Shown: positions 10,603 to 20,400, counted from the stretch's first letter. The stretch: 64,000 bases of DNA from Palleronia salina (GCF_900141995.1 NZ_FQZA01000005.1:1-64000), one strand, 5' to 3'. Numbers and translations: made by a program. Notes: generated by a model from the letters alone, not told the origin.

Positions 10603-11309
10603 TGGGTAACAAGGTCAACCCCGTCGGAATGCGCCTGCAGGTCAACCGGACCTGGGACAGCCGCTGGTACGCCGACACCAAGGATTACGGTGATCTTCTG
10701 CTGGAAGACATCAAGATCCGCGAGTTCATCAAGGAAGAGTGCAAGGCCGCCGGCATCAGCCGTGTGATCATCGAACGTCCGCACAAGAAGTGCCGCGTCA
10801 CGATCCACACCGCCCGCCCCGGCGTCATCATCGGCAAGAAGGGCGCGGACATCGAAACCCTGCGCCGCAAGCTTGCGTCGATGACCGACAGCGAACTGCA
10901 CCTGAACGTGGTCGAAGTGCGCAAGCCCGAGCTCGACGCCGCGCTGGTGGGTGAATCCATCGCCCAGCAGCTCGAGCGCCGGGTCAGCTTCCGCCGCGCC
11001 ATGAAGCGCGCGGTGCAGAACGCCATGCGCATGGGTGCGCTCGGCATCCGCGTGAACCTCGCCGGCCGCCTCGGCGGCGCCGAGATCGCCCGGACCGAAT
11101 GGTATCGCGAAGGCCGCGTGCCGCTTCACACCCTGCGTGCGGATATCGATTTCGCCCGCGTGGAAGCCAAGACCGCCTACGGCGTGATCGGCATCCAGGT
11201 GTGGATCTTCAAGGGTGAGATCCTCGAGCACGATCCGGCTGCCCGTGATCGCCGTGCCCAGGAACTTCAGGATGGTCCCACGCCGCGCGGCGCTGGCGGC
11301 CGTCGTTAA
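10602..11309 (+). CDS. rpsC: 30S ribosomal protein S3
   Basis: The 235-residue S3 helps form the mRNA entry channel. It starts [20 protein letters not shown] and contains the KH-domain GxxG loop ([11 protein letters not shown]). ATG 10602 is supported by this canonical start and by the one-base overlap (TAATG) with rplV. Confidence 0.98.
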   Translation: MGNKVNPVGMRLQVNRTWDSRWYADTKDYGDLLLEDIKIREFIKEECKAAGISRVIIERPHKKCRVTIHTARPGVIIGKKGADIETLRRKLASMTDSELHLNVVEVRKPELDAALVGESIAQQLERRVSFRRAMKRAVQNAMRMGALGIRVNLAGRLGGAEIARTEWYREGRVPLHTLRADIDFARVEAKTAYGVIGIQVWIFKGEILEHDPAARDRRAQELQDGPTPRGAGGRR

Positions 11310-11321
11310 GGAGGCATCGAT

Positions 11322-11735
11322 ATGCTGCAACCGAAGCGCACAAAATTCCGCAAGATGCACAAGGGCCGCATCCGCGGCGAAGCCAAGGGCGGATCGAACC
11401 TGAACTTCGGCACCTTCGGCCTGAAGGCGATGGAGCCCGAGCGGGTCACCGCGCGTCAGATCGAGGCCGCCCGTCGTGCCATGACGCGTCACATGAAGCG
11501 TCAGGGCCGCGTCTGGATCCGGATCTTCCCCGACACCCCCGTCACCTCGAAGCCTGTCGAAGTGCGTATGGGTAAGGGCAAGGGCTCGGTCGATTTCTGG
11601 GCCGCCAAGGTCAAGCCCGGCCGCGTCATGTTCGAGATCGACGGCGTCGGCGAAGACGTCGCGCGCGAGGCCCTGCGCCTGGCCGCCATGAAGCTGCCCT
11701 GCAAGTCGCGCACCGTGATGCGCGAAGACTGGTAA
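11322..11735 (+). CDS. rplP: 50S ribosomal protein L16
   Basis: The 137-residue L16 organises the A-site region of the 50S. It begins [19 protein letters not shown], and it has [13 protein letters not shown]-like and [14 protein letters not shown] segments. AGGAGG lies 9 bases before the ATG. Normally rpmC follows; here a terminator and two unrelated genes come first. Confidence 0.98.
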   Translation: MLQPKRTKFRKMHKGRIRGEAKGGSNLNFGTFGLKAMEPERVTARQIEAARRAMTRHMKRQGRVWIRIFPDTPVTSKPVEVRMGKGKGSVDFWAAKVKPGRVMFEIDGVGEDVAREALRLAAMKLPCKSRTVMREDW

Positions 11736-11773
11736 TCCGGTCGTCTTCTCATCGAGAAGGCCATGCCAGACAG

Positions 11774-11802
11774 AAAAGCCCCCGCCGTCGCGGGGGCTTT
11801 TT
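11774..11802 (+). terminator. Rho-independent terminator after rplP
   Basis: The stem AAAAGCCCCCGC/GCGGGGGCTTTT with loop CGTC is flanked by A and T runs, so it can work in both directions. It separates rplP from the converging DUF4149-like gene, whose stop is 16 bases away. Confidence 0.9.
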
Positions 11803-11817
11803 CATTTGCGGGGCCTC

Positions 11818-12207
11818 TCACGCCAACCGCACCAGCGCCCAGCCCGCCACCGCGATCTGACCCAATTGCAGGACCACCGACGCGCCGTGCAGCCGCCCGA
11901 AGCCCCGCCGGTCGCCCCGGTCGGTCGCGGCGTTGATCTGCCCCATCAGCACCTGCCGCGCGTAGATCGTCGTGACGCAGATCGCCGCCAGCAACAGCGC
12001 GGCCTGCGCATCCACCAGCGTCGCGGCCATGGCGGCCAGCAGCGACAGGAAGATCACCGACAAATAGTAGTAGGGAAACGTCCCGCGCAGCAGCGGCCTG
12101 GCACGGTCCTCGGGCAGTTGCGCGAACAGCACCGGGGCGAACCCCGCGCTGAAGAAGGTCATGCCGCCGAACAGCAGCGCGCTCAGCAGCAGGGCAGGGA
12201 TGGTCAT
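11818..12207 (-). CDS. DUF4149-like integral membrane protein
   Basis: The 129-residue hydrophobic protein has about four membrane segments: LLLSALLFGGMTFFSAGFAP, the YYYLSVIFLSLLAAMAATLV region, AALLLAAICVTTIYARQVL and a C-terminal LGQIAVAGWALVRLA. The pattern, with the polar motif RQVLMGQINAATDRG between helices, resembles the DUF4149 family, whose function is unknown. ATG 12207 is chosen because the first helix starts there; longer upstream starts would read through the gap to the divergent gene. The family call is from memory of the pattern. Confidence 0.7.
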   Translation of the reverse strand: MTIPALLLSALLFGGMTFFSAGFAPVLFAQLPEDRARPLLRGTFPYYYLSVIFLSLLAAMAATLVDAQAALLLAAICVTTIYARQVLMGQINAATDRGDRRGFGRLHGASVVLQLGQIAVAGWALVRLA

Positions 12208-12297
12208 GGCGTCCTCCGGATCCGTGTTTTGGGATGACCTAACGCGATGGGCCAGCCCGACCTTGCGCGGATCGCCGCAGCGCCGTAACGCTGGGCC

Positions 12298-12918
12298 ATG
12301 TCCAGAACCACGCCCCTTTTCGTCACGCCGCTCTACCGCGCGCGTCTTGCCGACCACGCCCCTGCCGTCGATGCCGACGAGCTTGCCGCGTCCTGCTTCT
12401 CGATCGCCGAGGATGACGAGGCGGGCCAGCAATGGTGCGAGGATAACGACTTTCCCGGCTACACCTCCTACGCCTCGCTGACCGATCTGCCGTGGCGGTT
12501 CTCGATCTTCGCCGACGTGGTCAAGGCGCTCGACGCCCACGTCGCCGCCTTCGCCGAGGACCTGGCCTTCGACCTGGGCGACAAGAAGTTGCGGCTCGAG
12601 GATATCTGGATCAACATCCTGCCCGAGGGCGGCATCCACACGAGCCACCTGCACCCCCATTCGGTGATCTCGGGCACGACCTATGTGGCGATGCCGGCGG
12701 ATACGTCGGCCATCCGCTTCGAGGATCCGCGCCTGCCGATGATGATGGCCGCGCCCGGCCGCCTGAAGGACGCGCCCGACTCCTTGCGCAACTTCGTCTA
12801 CGCCAAACCGCAGGTGGGCGACGTGCTGCTGTGGGAATCATGGCTGCGCCACGAGGTGCCCATGAACATGAGCGAGGACGAGCGGGTCAGCGTGAGCTTC
12901 AACTACGCGTGGGGCTAG
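12298..12918 (+). CDS. 2OG-Fe(II) oxygenase-like protein (TIGR02466 type)
   Basis: The 206-residue protein resembles the TIGR02466 family of putative 2-oxoglutarate/Fe(II) oxygenases. Candidate metal ligands are His114/His118/His121 in GGIHTSHLHPHS and His185 in SWLRHEVPMN, with Arg197 placed to bind 2-oxoglutarate (ERVSVSFNY). The core strands SGTTYVAMP and GDVLLWESW fit a jelly-roll fold. It is divergent from the DUF4149-like gene. The substrate is unknown; in other bacteria such proteins hydroxylate small molecules or proteins. Its position inside the ribosomal cluster invites, but does not prove, a ribosome-related substrate. Confidence 0.72.
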   Translation: MSRTTPLFVTPLYRARLADHAPAVDADELAASCFSIAEDDEAGQQWCEDNDFPGYTSYASLTDLPWRFSIFADVVKALDAHVAAFAEDLAFDLGDKKLRLEDIWINILPEGGIHTSHLHPHSVISGTTYVAMPADTSAIRFEDPRLPMMMAAPGRLKDAPDSLRNFVYAKPQVGDVLLWESWLRHEVPMNMSEDERVSVSFNYAWG

Positions 12919-13104
12919 GCCGCCCGGGGGGATTGACCCGGGTGAAGCCGGCAGGGCCCTTCTGAACGGTGCGCTTTGCCCGACTCGAAGGAAGGGTGTT
13001 GCCAAGCACCCGCAACACTCCTATACGGCCCCCTCATCCACCTCCACCGGGAATCAGGGTGACGTGCTCGCACGGCCTTCCGGTGATGTTGCAAGGAGCA
13101 TACC
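12919..13104 (+). other. Non-coding leader before rpmC
   Basis: The 186 bases hold no gene. They include CCGGGGGGATTGACCCGGG-like and GGGTGTTGCCAAGCACCC inverted repeats, and a purine-rich stretch GCAAGGAGC just before the rpmC start. Because this block restarts the ribosomal run after unrelated genes, a promoter is expected here, but I cannot point to convincing -35/-10 boxes. Confidence 0.35.
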
Positions 13105-13320
13105 ATGGCGCTTGACGCCCAAGACCTTCGGGGCAAGACCCCCGACGAGCTGCGCGACCAGCTGGCCGCCCTGAAGAAAGAAGCCTTCAACCTGCGCTTC
13201 CAGGCCGCCACCAACCAGCTTGAGAACACCGCACGCATGCGCACCGTCCGCCGCGACGTGGCCCGCGTGAAGACCATCCTGAACCAGAAAGCCGCCGAAG
13301 CGGCCAACGCGGAGGCCTGA
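13105..13320 (+). CDS. rpmC: 50S ribosomal protein L29
   Basis: The 71-residue two-helix protein L29 sits near the exit tunnel. It contains [21 protein letters not shown] and the [14 protein letters not shown] segment. Three bases separate it from rpsQ. Confidence 0.97.
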   Translation: MALDAQDLRGKTPDELRDQLAALKKEAFNLRFQAATNQLENTARMRTVRRDVARVKTILNQKAAEAANAEA

Positions 13321-13323
13321 TCC

Positions 13324-13554
13324 ATGCCCAAACGCATCCTGCAAGGCACCGTGACCTCGAACCAGAACGAGCAGACCGTCACCGTTTCGGTCGAGCGTCG
13401 TTTCACGCACCCGGTTCTGAAGAAGACCATCCGTAAGTCCAAGAAGTACCGGGCTCACGATGAGAACAACCAGTTCAACGTCGGCGACTCGGTCCGTATC
13501 CAGGAATGTGCGCCGAAGTCGAAGACCAAACGCTGGGAGGTGATCGCCCAGTAA
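13324..13554 (+). CDS. rpsQ: 30S ribosomal protein S17
   Basis: The 76-residue OB-fold protein S17 binds 16S rRNA early in assembly. It has [19 protein letters not shown] and [18 protein letters not shown]. The 74-base gap to rplN contains a purine-rich leader and no gene. Confidence 0.98.
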   Translation: MPKRILQGTVTSNQNEQTVTVSVERRFTHPVLKKTIRKSKKYRAHDENNQFNVGDSVRIQECAPKSKTKRWEVIAQ

Positions 13555-13628
13555 CGGGCGTCGCCACCCATAATCGAAACCCTGGGGAGTAACGGGCAGA
13601 GCCCACCCCAAAGGTCGGGAGTAACCTC

Positions 13629-13997
13629 ATGATCCAGATGCAGACCAATCTGGATGTCGCTGACAACTCCGGCGCACGCCGGGTTCAGTGCATCAAGGTC
13701 CTCGGCGGCTCGAAGCGGAAATACGCGTCCGTGGGCGACATCATCGTGGTGTCGGTCAAGGAAGCCATTCCGCGCGGCCGTGTGAAGAAGGGCGACGTCC
13801 GCAAGGCCGTCGTCGTGCGCACCGCCAAGGAAGTCCGCCGCGAAGACGGCACCGCGATCCGCTTCGATCGCAACGCCGCCGTCATCCTCAACAACAACAA
13901 CGAGCCGGTCGGCACCCGTATCTTCGGGCCGGTGGTTCGCGAGCTGCGCGCGAAGAACTTCATGAAGATCATCTCGCTCGCTCCGGAGGTGCTGTGA
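13629..13997 (+). CDS. rplN: 50S ribosomal protein L14
   Basis: The 122-residue L14 forms inter-subunit bridge B8 and is the target of silencing factor RsfS. It begins [20 protein letters not shown] and has the full signature [19 protein letters not shown]. Its TGA overlaps the rplX ATG (TGATG). Confidence 0.98.
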   Translation: MIQMQTNLDVADNSGARRVQCIKVLGGSKRKYASVGDIIVVSVKEAIPRGRVKKGDVRKAVVVRTAKEVRREDGTAIRFDRNAAVILNNNNEPVGTRIFGPVVRELRAKNFMKIISLAPEVL

Positions 13998-14302
13998 TGG
14001 CTGCCAAACTGAAAAAGGGTGACAAGGTCGTCGTCCTGGCCGGCAAGGACAAGGGCAAGCAGGGCGAGATCACGTCCGTGAACCCCAGCGCCGGCAAGGC
14101 CGTGGTCGACGGCATCAACATCGCCATCCGCCACGTGAAGCAGAGCCAGACCAGCCAGGGCGGCCGCACGCCGCAGCCGATGCCCATCGACCTGTCGAAC
14201 CTCGCGCTGCTGGACAAGAACGGCAAGGCGACCCGCGTCGGTTTCAAGATGGAAGACGGCAAGAAGGTCCGCTTTGCCAAGACGACCGGAGACGTGATCT
14301 GA
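13997..14302 (+). CDS. rplX: 50S ribosomal protein L24
   Basis: The 101-residue L24 starts 50S assembly. The KOW motif is [18 protein letters not shown] near the N-terminus, followed by [19 protein letters not shown] 13997 is the canonical start. It overlaps rplN and rplE by one base each. Confidence 0.98.
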   Translation: MAAKLKKGDKVVVLAGKDKGKQGEITSVNPSAGKAVVDGINIAIRHVKQSQTSQGGRTPQPMPIDLSNLALLDKNGKATRVGFKMEDGKKVRFAKTTGDVI

Positions 14303-14865
14303 TGCTCGATAACGCCAACTACACCCCGCGTCTTGAGCAGCTGTACGTGGACGAGATCCGCGGCAAGCTGAAAGAAGACTTCGGCTTCACCAACCCGATG
14401 CAGATCCCGCGCCTGGACAAGATCGTCCTGAACATCGGCGCCGGCGCCGAGGCGGTGAAGGACAGCAAGAAGGCCAAGTCGGCCGCCGACGACCTGACCG
14501 CCATCGCCGGTCAGAAGGCTGTCGTCACCAAGGCGAAGAAGTCGATCGCCGGCTTCCGCGTCCGTGAAGACATGCCGCTGGGGGCCAAGGTCACCCTGCG
14601 TGGCGACCGGATGTACGAATTCCTCGACCGCCTGATCACCATCGCGCTGCCCCGTGTCCGCGACTTCCGCGGCCTGAACGGCAAATCCTTCGATGGCCGC
14701 GGCAACTATGCCATGGGCATCAAGGAGCACATCGTGTTCCCCGAGATCAACTTCGACAAGGTCGATGAGGTCTGGGGCCTGGATGTCGTGATCTGCACCA
14801 CCGCGTCCGACGACGCCCAAGCCAAAGCGCTGTTGAAGCATTTCAACATGCCCTTCAACAGCTGA
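14302..14865 (+). CDS. rplE: 50S ribosomal protein L5
   Basis: The 187-residue L5 binds 5S rRNA and the P-site tRNA. It shows [18 protein letters not shown], the signature [21 protein letters not shown] and [18 protein letters not shown]. The start overlaps the rplX stop. Confidence 0.98.
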   Translation: MLDNANYTPRLEQLYVDEIRGKLKEDFGFTNPMQIPRLDKIVLNIGAGAEAVKDSKKAKSAADDLTAIAGQKAVVTKAKKSIAGFRVREDMPLGAKVTLRGDRMYEFLDRLITIALPRVRDFRGLNGKSFDGRGNYAMGIKEHIVFPEINFDKVDEVWGLDVVICTTASDDAQAKALLKHFNMPFNS

Positions 14866-14879
14866 GAGGATCTGAACTC

Positions 14880-15185
14880 ATGGCGAAGAAAGCAATGATC
14901 GAGCGCGAGAAGAAGCGTCAGGCCCTGGTCGAGCGTTATGCCGCCAAGCGTGCCGAGCTGAAGGAAATCGCGCGTGACGAAAGCAAGCCCATGGAAGAGC
15001 GGTTCAAGGCCCAGCTGAAGCTGGCCAAGCTGCCGCGCAATTCCTCGGCCACCCGTCTGCACAACCGCTGCCAGCTGACCGGGCGTCCCCACGCCTATTA
15101 TCGCAAGCTGAAAATGTCGCGTATCGCGCTGCGTGATCTTGGCTCCGACGGCCAGATCCCCGGCATGGTCAAGTCGAGCTGGTAA
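14880..15185 (+). CDS. rpsN: 30S ribosomal protein S14 (zinc-free form)
   Basis: The 101-residue S14 is the long form without the zinc CxxC pairs; only one Cys is visible, in [12 protein letters not shown]. It has [20 protein letters not shown] at the start and GMVKSSW at the end. It lies between rplE and rpsH in the usual order. Confidence 0.97.
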   Translation: MAKKAMIEREKKRQALVERYAAKRAELKEIARDESKPMEERFKAQLKLAKLPRNSSATRLHNRCQLTGRPHAYYRKLKMSRIALRDLGSDGQIPGMVKSSW

Positions 15186-15199
15186 GGAGGGTTTGAAAA

Positions 15200-15592
15200 A
15201 TGAACGATCCTATCGGTGATATGCTGACCCGGATCCGCAACGCCCAGCTGCGCGGCAAGACGACGGTCATCACGCCCGCGTCGAAGATCCGCGGCTGGAT
15301 CCTGGATGTGCTGGCCGACGAAGGCTACATCCGCGGCCACGAGAACATCACGGGTCCTGACGGCCACCCGGCCATCGAGATCAGCCTGAAGTACTACGAA
15401 GGCGCCCCCGTGATCAAAGAGCTCAAGCGCGTCTCGACCCCCGGTCGCCGCGTGTATGCCGGCGTCAACGACATCCCGTCGGTGCGCCAGGGCCTGGGCG
15501 TCTCCATCGTCTCCACCCCCAAGGGCGTCATGACCGACGCTTCGGCCCGCTCGGCCAACGTGGGTGGGGAAGTGCTCTGCACGGTATTCTAA
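15200..15592 (+). CDS. rpsH: 30S ribosomal protein S8
   Basis: The 130-residue S8 binds the central domain of 16S rRNA and, in other bacteria, represses its own operon. It has [19 protein letters not shown] and the C-terminal [26 protein letters not shown] lies upstream of the ATG. In alphaproteobacteria autoregulation at this site is not established. Confidence 0.98.
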   Translation: MNDPIGDMLTRIRNAQLRGKTTVITPASKIRGWILDVLADEGYIRGHENITGPDGHPAIEISLKYYEGAPVIKELKRVSTPGRRVYAGVNDIPSVRQGLGVSIVSTPKGVMTDASARSANVGGEVLCTVF

Positions 15593-15604
15593 GGAGGGAT
15601 TGGT

Positions 15605-16138
15605 ATGTCTCGTATCGGTAAACGACCCGTTGAGCTGCCCTCCGGCGTGGAGGCCACGGTCAGCGGCCAGAAAGTCGAAGTGAAGGGCCCCAAGGGCACC
15701 CGCAGCTTCACGGCCACGGATGACGTCACGGTCGCGATGGAAGACGGTGCGATCACCGTCACCCCGCGCGGCAAGTCCAAGCGGGCGCGCCAGCAGTGGG
15801 GCATGAGCCGCACCATGGTGCAGAACCTGGTGACCGGCGTGACCACCGGCTTCAAGAAAGAGCTCGAGATCCAGGGCGTGGGTTACCGCGCGCAGATGCA
15901 GGGCAACGTCCTGAAGCTGAACCTGGGCCTCAGCCACGACGTGGATTTCGAAGTGCCCCAGGGCGTGACCGTCACGACCCCCAAGCAGACCGAGATCGCC
16001 GTCGAAGGCATCGACGAGCAGGTGGTGGGGCAAGTGGCCTCGAACATTCGCGACTGGCGTCGTCCCGAGCCCTACAAGGGCAAGGGCATCCGCTATAAGG
16101 GCGAGTTCATCTTCCGCAAGGAAGGCAAGAAGAAGTAA
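15605..16138 (+). CDS. rplF: 50S ribosomal protein L6
   Basis: The 177-residue L6 has two related domains near the GTPase centre. It begins [19 protein letters not shown] and has the C-terminal signature [22 protein letters not shown] precedes the start. Confidence 0.98.
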   Translation: MSRIGKRPVELPSGVEATVSGQKVEVKGPKGTRSFTATDDVTVAMEDGAITVTPRGKSKRARQQWGMSRTMVQNLVTGVTTGFKKELEIQGVGYRAQMQGNVLKLNLGLSHDVDFEVPQGVTVTTPKQTEIAVEGIDEQVVGQVASNIRDWRRPEPYKGKGIRYKGEFIFRKEGKKK

Positions 16139-16149
16139 GGAACGCAAAG

Positions 16150-16509
16150 ATGGCAAACAGCAAGAGAGATCTGTTTCTGAAGCGCCGCCTGCGCGTTCGG
16201 AACAAGCTTCGCAAGGTCAACGCCGGGCGCCCGCGCCTGAGCGTGCACCGCTCGAACAAGAACATCAGCGTGCAGCTGATCGACGACGTGCAGGGCGTGA
16301 CGCTGGCTTCGGCCTCGTCGCTGGAAAAGGACCTGGGCATCGTCGGCAAGAACAACAAGGACGCGGCGGCCAAGGTCGGCGCGGCGATCGCCGAGCGCGC
16401 CAAGAAGGCGGGCGTGGAAGAAGCCTATTTCGACCGCGGCGGTTTCCTGTTCCACGGCAAGGTGAAGGCCCTGGCCGACGCCGCGCGTGAAGCCGGGCTG
16501 AAGCTGTAA
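16150..16509 (+). CDS. rplR: 50S ribosomal protein L18
   Basis: The 119-residue L18 binds 5S rRNA. It has a basic N-terminus ([19 protein letters not shown]), [18 protein letters not shown] and the ending [20 protein letters not shown] hairpin and a 152-base gap separate it from rpsE, unlike the tight spacing elsewhere. Confidence 0.97.
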   Translation: MANSKRDLFLKRRLRVRNKLRKVNAGRPRLSVHRSNKNISVQLIDDVQGVTLASASSLEKDLGIVGKNNKDAAAKVGAAIAERAKKAGVEEAYFDRGGFLFHGKVKALADAAREAGLKL

Positions 16510-16515
16510 TCGGTG

Positions 16516-16539
16516 CGGGCGGGGTGATCCCGCCCGTTT
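16516..16539 (+). terminator. Attenuator-like hairpin between rplR and rpsE
   Basis: CGGGCGGG (16516-16523) pairs with CCCGCCCG (16529-16536), followed by TTTCCTT. It could partly terminate transcription or stabilise the upstream mRNA. The rest of the gap up to 16661 has another small inverted repeat (CGCCC at 16628, GGGCG at 16640) and no gene. Confidence 0.5.
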
Positions 16540-16661
16540 CCTTCCGGGTGATGCTTTCCACCCCTTTGCAGGCGGCGCCGCCGCCTCGATGACCGGGGCC
16601 TTCGGGCACTGCGGTTGGACCAAGAGACGCCCGGCACACGGGCGAAAAGACAGGAGCCATC

Positions 16662-17240
16662 ATGGCCAGAGACGACAATCGCGGCGGACGCCGCAACCAG
16701 CGGGACGAAACGCCCGAATTCGCCGATCGCCTTGTGGCGATCAACCGTGTGTCGAAGACCGTGAAAGGCGGCAAGCGCTTCGGCTTCGCCGCGCTCGTGG
16801 TCGTCGGCGACCAGCGCGGCCGCGTCGGCTTCGGCAAGGGCAAGGCCAAGGAGGTCCCCGAGGCCATCCGCAAGGCCACCGAGTCCGCCAAGCGCAACAT
16901 GATCCGCGTGCCCCTGCGCGACGGCCGCACCCTGCACCACGACGTGCACGGCCGCCACGGCGCCGGCAAGGTCATCATGCGTACCGCCCCGCAGGGTACC
17001 GGCATCATCGCCGGCGGCCCGATGCGTGCGGTGTTCGAGATGCTGGGTGTGCAGGACGTGGTCGCCAAGTCGAACGGCAGCCAGAACCCCTACGCCATGA
17101 TCCGCGCCACGCTGAACGGCCTGATCAACGAATCGTCGCCCCGTTCGGTCGCGCAGCGTCGCGGCAAGAAGGTCGCCGACATCCTGCCCAAGCGTGACGA
17201 GGCGCCCGAGGCGTCCGCGCAAGTCTCCGAGGAGGCCTGA
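16662..17240 (+). CDS. rpsE: 30S ribosomal protein S5
   Basis: The 192-residue S5 takes part in decoding accuracy. It contains the double-stranded RNA-binding like N-terminal domain ([21 protein letters not shown]) and [18 protein letters not shown] in the second domain. A short acidic tail follows. CAGGAG lies 6 bases before the ATG. Confidence 0.98.
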   Translation: MARDDNRGGRRNQRDETPEFADRLVAINRVSKTVKGGKRFGFAALVVVGDQRGRVGFGKGKAKEVPEAIRKATESAKRNMIRVPLRDGRTLHHDVHGRHGAGKVIMRTAPQGTGIIAGGPMRAVFEMLGVQDVVAKSNGSQNPYAMIRATLNGLINESSPRSVAQRRGKKVADILPKRDEAPEASAQVSEEA

Positions 17241-17243
17241 TCC

Positions 17244-17432
17244 ATGGCCAAGACCATCGTCGTCAAGCAGACCGGCAGCCCCATCCGTCGCCCCGCCATC
17301 CAGCGCGCGACCCTGAAGGGCCTGGGCCTGAACAAAATGCACCGCGTGCGCGAGCTGGAGGACACCCCCTCCATCCGCGGCATGATCGCCAAGATCCCGC
17401 ACCTGGTGGAAATCGTCGAAGAGCGCGGCTGA
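17244..17432 (+). CDS. rpmD: 50S ribosomal protein L30
   Basis: The 62-residue L30 has [15 protein letters not shown] and the typical [21 protein letters not shown]. It starts 3 bases after rpsE. rplO normally follows but here lies 2.4 kb away, after a terminator and two minus-strand genes. Confidence 0.97.
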   Translation: MAKTIVVKQTGSPIRRPAIQRATLKGLGLNKMHRVRELEDTPSIRGMIAKIPHLVEIVEERG

Positions 17433-17463
17433 CGCGCCCCGGAGATTTCACCTCCGAACAATG

Positions 17464-17498
17464 AAAAAGGCGGTCCCTCAGGGCCGCCTTTTTTGTTT
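17464..17498 (+). terminator. Rho-independent terminator after rpmD
   Basis: AAAAAGGCGGTCC pairs with GGGCCGCCTTTTTT (one G-T pair) around CTCA, with a T-rich end. A and T runs on both sides make it bidirectional, serving both rpmD and the converging oxidoreductase gene. Confidence 0.9.
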
Positions 17499-17545
17499 GA
17501 GCATCTTGGGCGGAAGGGGCCGGACCAAGCGTCCGGCCCGAAAGG

Positions 17546-18553
17546 TCAGATCGACAGGGTGATCTTGCCGAAATGCGCGCCGTCGGCCTCGTGCTGGAAC
17601 GCGTCGGCGATCCGGTCCAAGGGGAAGCTTCGGTCGATCACCGGCTTGATCCCGGTGGTCTCCAGCGCACGCACGAAATCGCGTTGGTGGGCGTGGCTGC
17701 CGACGATCAGCCCCTGAAGCTTCTGATGCTTGGCCATCATCTTCGCGGTCGCGACCTCGCCCGACCGGCCGGTCAGAACGCCGATCAGTGCCATGTGGCC
17801 GCCGATCCGGCATGCATCGATCGAGTTGCTGAGCGTCGCGGGGCCGCCGACCTCGACCACGTGGTCCACGCCGCGCCCGCCGGTCATTTCGGCGATCGTC
17901 GCGCCCCAGTTCTCGTCGGTCTTGTAGTTCACGACGCCGGCCGCGCCCATCTCGGTCAGCCGCGCGAGCTTCTCGTCCGACGACGACGTGGCGAAGACGC
18001 GGGCCCCCATGGCACGGGCGATCTGGAGCGCGTAGATCGACACGCCGCCGGTGCCCAGGACCAGCACGTCGTCCCCGGCCTTCAGCCCCCCGTCGACCAC
18101 CAGGGCGCGCCAGGCGGTCAGGCCCGCGGTGGTGATCGTCGCCGCCTCCTCGTGGCTCCAGCCGTCGGGCGCCTTGGTGAAGGCGCTGGCCGCGGCGAGC
18201 ACCGCCTCGCGGGCGTAGCCGTCGATGCCGTCGCCGGGCGTGCCGGAGAAATCCGCAACCGGCGGCGGGCCGTCCTGCCATTGCGGAAAGAACACCGATA
18301 CGACGTGATCGCCGGTGGCGAACGCGGTCACGCCGTCGCCCACCGCCTCGACCACGCCGGCGCCGTCGGACATGGGAATCCGGCCGTCTTCGGTGGGCAT
18401 GTTGCCTGACACGACGCCGAAATCGTGGAAGTTCAGGGAGCTGGCTTTCAGCCGCACCTTGATCTGGCCGGGGCCGGGCGTGCCCGGCGCGTCGATATCC
18501 ACCAGCGTCAGCTTGTCCAGCCCGCCGGGCTTGGCCACTCGAATGGCTTTCAT
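17546..18553 (-). CDS. MDR-family NAD(P)-dependent oxidoreductase (quinone reductase/alcohol dehydrogenase-like)
   Basis: The 335-residue protein has the GroES-like N-terminal domain (KVRLKASSLNFHDFGVVSG, DGAGVVEAVGDGVTAF) and a Rossmann domain with the nucleotide motif VLGTGGVSIYALQIA near residue 175. The four structural-zinc cysteines of classical alcohol dehydrogenases are absent, so a zinc-free quinone reductase or enoyl reductase type is more likely. The substrate is unknown. It is transcribed opposite to the ribosomal genes and stands alone between a terminator and a 213-base gap. Confidence 0.85.
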   Translation of the reverse strand: MKAIRVAKPGGLDKLTLVDIDAPGTPGPGQIKVRLKASSLNFHDFGVVSGNMPTEDGRIPMSDGAGVVEAVGDGVTAFATGDHVVSVFFPQWQDGPPPVADFSGTPGDGIDGYAREAVLAAASAFTKAPDGWSHEEAATITTAGLTAWRALVVDGGLKAGDDVLVLGTGGVSIYALQIARAMGARVFATSSSDEKLARLTEMGAAGVVNYKTDENWGATIAEMTGGRGVDHVVEVGGPATLSNSIDACRIGGHMALIGVLTGRSGEVATAKMMAKHQKLQGLIVGSHAHQRDFVRALETTGIKPVIDRSFPLDRIADAFQHEADGAHFGKITLSI

Positions 18554-18766
18554 GGGGTTTCCTTTTCGATGCGAGGGCAGGGATAGCCCTGCGGTTGCCC
18601 CACAGGTAGGCCCGTGCCCGGGCGGTCAAGGATCCCGGCCTCCGCCGCTGGCGACCAGCGCGATGCCATTCGCGTTCGGACAAACGAAAAAGGGCGCCCG
18701 GATCCCACCCGATCCGGACGCCCGATGCCTTGCGACGGCGCCGGGACAAGCCCGCGCCGGCCCGGA

Positions 18767-19621
18767 TTACATCCCGGGGGACACGGCGAAGCCCGAGAAG
18801 CCGCCCATGCCCAGATCGCTCAGCATCGTCGCGGTGCCGTCGTCCAGGTTGATGGCGTAGAGACCGGCGGTCTCGGCGCCTTCCATCTGAAGCACGGCGT
18901 AGGCCTGGTTCTCGCCCTCGCTGGGCGACAGGATGTCGAAGCCGCCCATGGCCGACAGGTCGACCGCTTCGCCATCGACCATGATCGGCGCCACGATCTC
19001 GAGCGTGCCGTCGTTGTTGGCGACGCTGACCAGCGCGTCGGTTTCGGCGTCCAGCGCGTATTGGAACGTGCTGCCGGCCGTCTCGCCCGCGATGGCGTTG
19101 GTATAGGCGTTGGCGAAAACCATCGGGGTGGTGCCCGCGTTGTCGTCGCCCTCGGCATAGGCCAGGTCGGTCACGCGGATCACGCTGTTGGCGCGGTCGT
19201 CGCCGTCGCCGAAGCCCTCGGGGAAATAGACCAGGTTGTCGCCGGCCGAGGTGATGGCGCGCACCGCGTCGATGGCGTTGTTGAAATCGAACGCCACGAC
19301 CGAGCCGTCGGCCACCTGCGCGCCGTCGTTGAAGGTCGCGCCCACGTCGGTCAGCGTGCCGTCGGCGGTGTTGATCGTGTAGATCGCATCGTTGGTGTAG
19401 CCCAGCAGGTCACCGGTGACGGGGCGGAACGCGATGGCGTCCAGCGCGGTGTCCAGCTCGAAGGTCTGCGCCTCGCCCGGGGCGGCGATGTCGGCCATGG
19501 TCACGAGGGTCGCGCCGTCATCGGCAAGGGCATAGCCCATGGTGCCGGCGTGGCCTGCGGCGTGGGCCTGGGTGGCGAGAAGGGCGGCGGCAGCGGCGCT
19601 GCTCAGAATTGCGGTCTTCAT
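18767..19621 (-). CDS. Exported DUF4394-like protein
   Basis: The 284-residue protein begins with a clear Sec signal peptide (MKTAILSSAAAAALLATQAHA, cleavage after AHA). The mature part is acidic and built of repeated short strands (GYALADDGATLVTMAD, LDAIAFRPVTGDLLGYTND, GTLTDVGATF), consistent with a beta-propeller of the DUF4394 type. Its function is unknown. ATG 19621 is chosen because the signal peptide starts there. The family name is inferred from repeat pattern. Confidence 0.7.
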   Translation of the reverse strand: MKTAILSSAAAAALLATQAHAAGHAGTMGYALADDGATLVTMADIAAPGEAQTFELDTALDAIAFRPVTGDLLGYTNDAIYTINTADGTLTDVGATFNDGAQVADGSVVAFDFNNAIDAVRAITSAGDNLVYFPEGFGDGDDRANSVIRVTDLAYAEGDDNAGTTPMVFANAYTNAIAGETAGSTFQYALDAETDALVSVANNDGTLEIVAPIMVDGEAVDLSAMGGFDILSPSEGENQAYAVLQMEGAETAGLYAINLDDGTATMLSDLGMGGFSGFAVSPGM

Positions 19622-19872
19622 GTCGTGTCTCCCGTTGATGGACAGAACAGCCGCCTTCGGTGGCGGCGATACGGGAGGCACGGCAGGTCACGGGGGGAAG
19701 TTTCGGGGCGCGCGCGAAATTTTCACGGGGCGCCCCGTGGCGGGTCCGAAAGGCTTGCGGAAAATCCGGCGATCTTCTATCAGGCGGCCTTCCCGCAAGG
19801 GATCACGCAACGCCGTGTCCGCACCGCTCCCGTCGCTGGGGGTGCGCGTCCGGCAAGGAAAGGAAGCGACAC

Positions 19873-20349
19873 ATGGTTAAACTGAACGAACTGCGCGACA
19901 ACGCGGGTGCCGCCAAGAAGCGGATGCGCGTCGGCCGTGGCCCGGGCTCGGGCAAGGGCAAGACCGCCGGCCGCGGCATCAAGGGCCAGAAGTCCCGCTC
20001 GGGTGTGGCCATCAACGGCTACGAAGGCGGCCAGATGCCGCTCTACCAGCGTCTGCCCAAGCGCGGTTTCAACAACATCAATGCCAAGCATTACGCCGTC
20101 GTGAACCTGGGCCTGATCCAGAAGTTCATCGACGCCGGCAAGCTGGGCCAGGAGATCACCGAGACCGAGCTTCTCGATTCGGGCCTGGTGCGCCGCAAGA
20201 AGGACGGCATCCGCGTCCTGTCGAAGGGCGAGATCACGTCGAAGGTCACGATCACCGTCACCGGTGCGTCGAAATCGGCCATCGAGGCCGTGGAAAAGGC
20301 CGGCGGCACCCTGACCGTCACCGGCCGCGCGGCCAGCGCGGCCGAGTAA
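19873..20349 (+). CDS. rplO: 50S ribosomal protein L15
   Basis: The 158-residue L15 starts [20 protein letters not shown] and has the glycine-rich [19 protein letters not shown] and the C-terminal [14 protein letters not shown]-like segment ([14 protein letters not shown]). ATG 19873 is supported by GGAAAGGAAG 8-12 bases upstream. It restarts the spc operon after the third interruption; the 251-base gap before it must hold a promoter, not identified. Confidence 0.97.
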   Translation: MVKLNELRDNAGAAKKRMRVGRGPGSGKGKTAGRGIKGQKSRSGVAINGYEGGQMPLYQRLPKRGFNNINAKHYAVVNLGLIQKFIDAGKLGQEITETELLDSGLVRRKKDGIRVLSKGEITSKVTITVTGASKSAIEAVEKAGGTLTVTGRAASAAE

Positions 20350-20400
20350 TTGGTTGTGAGCGCCCGACGGGGCGCTTACATACCCATTCAGGTTTTCATC

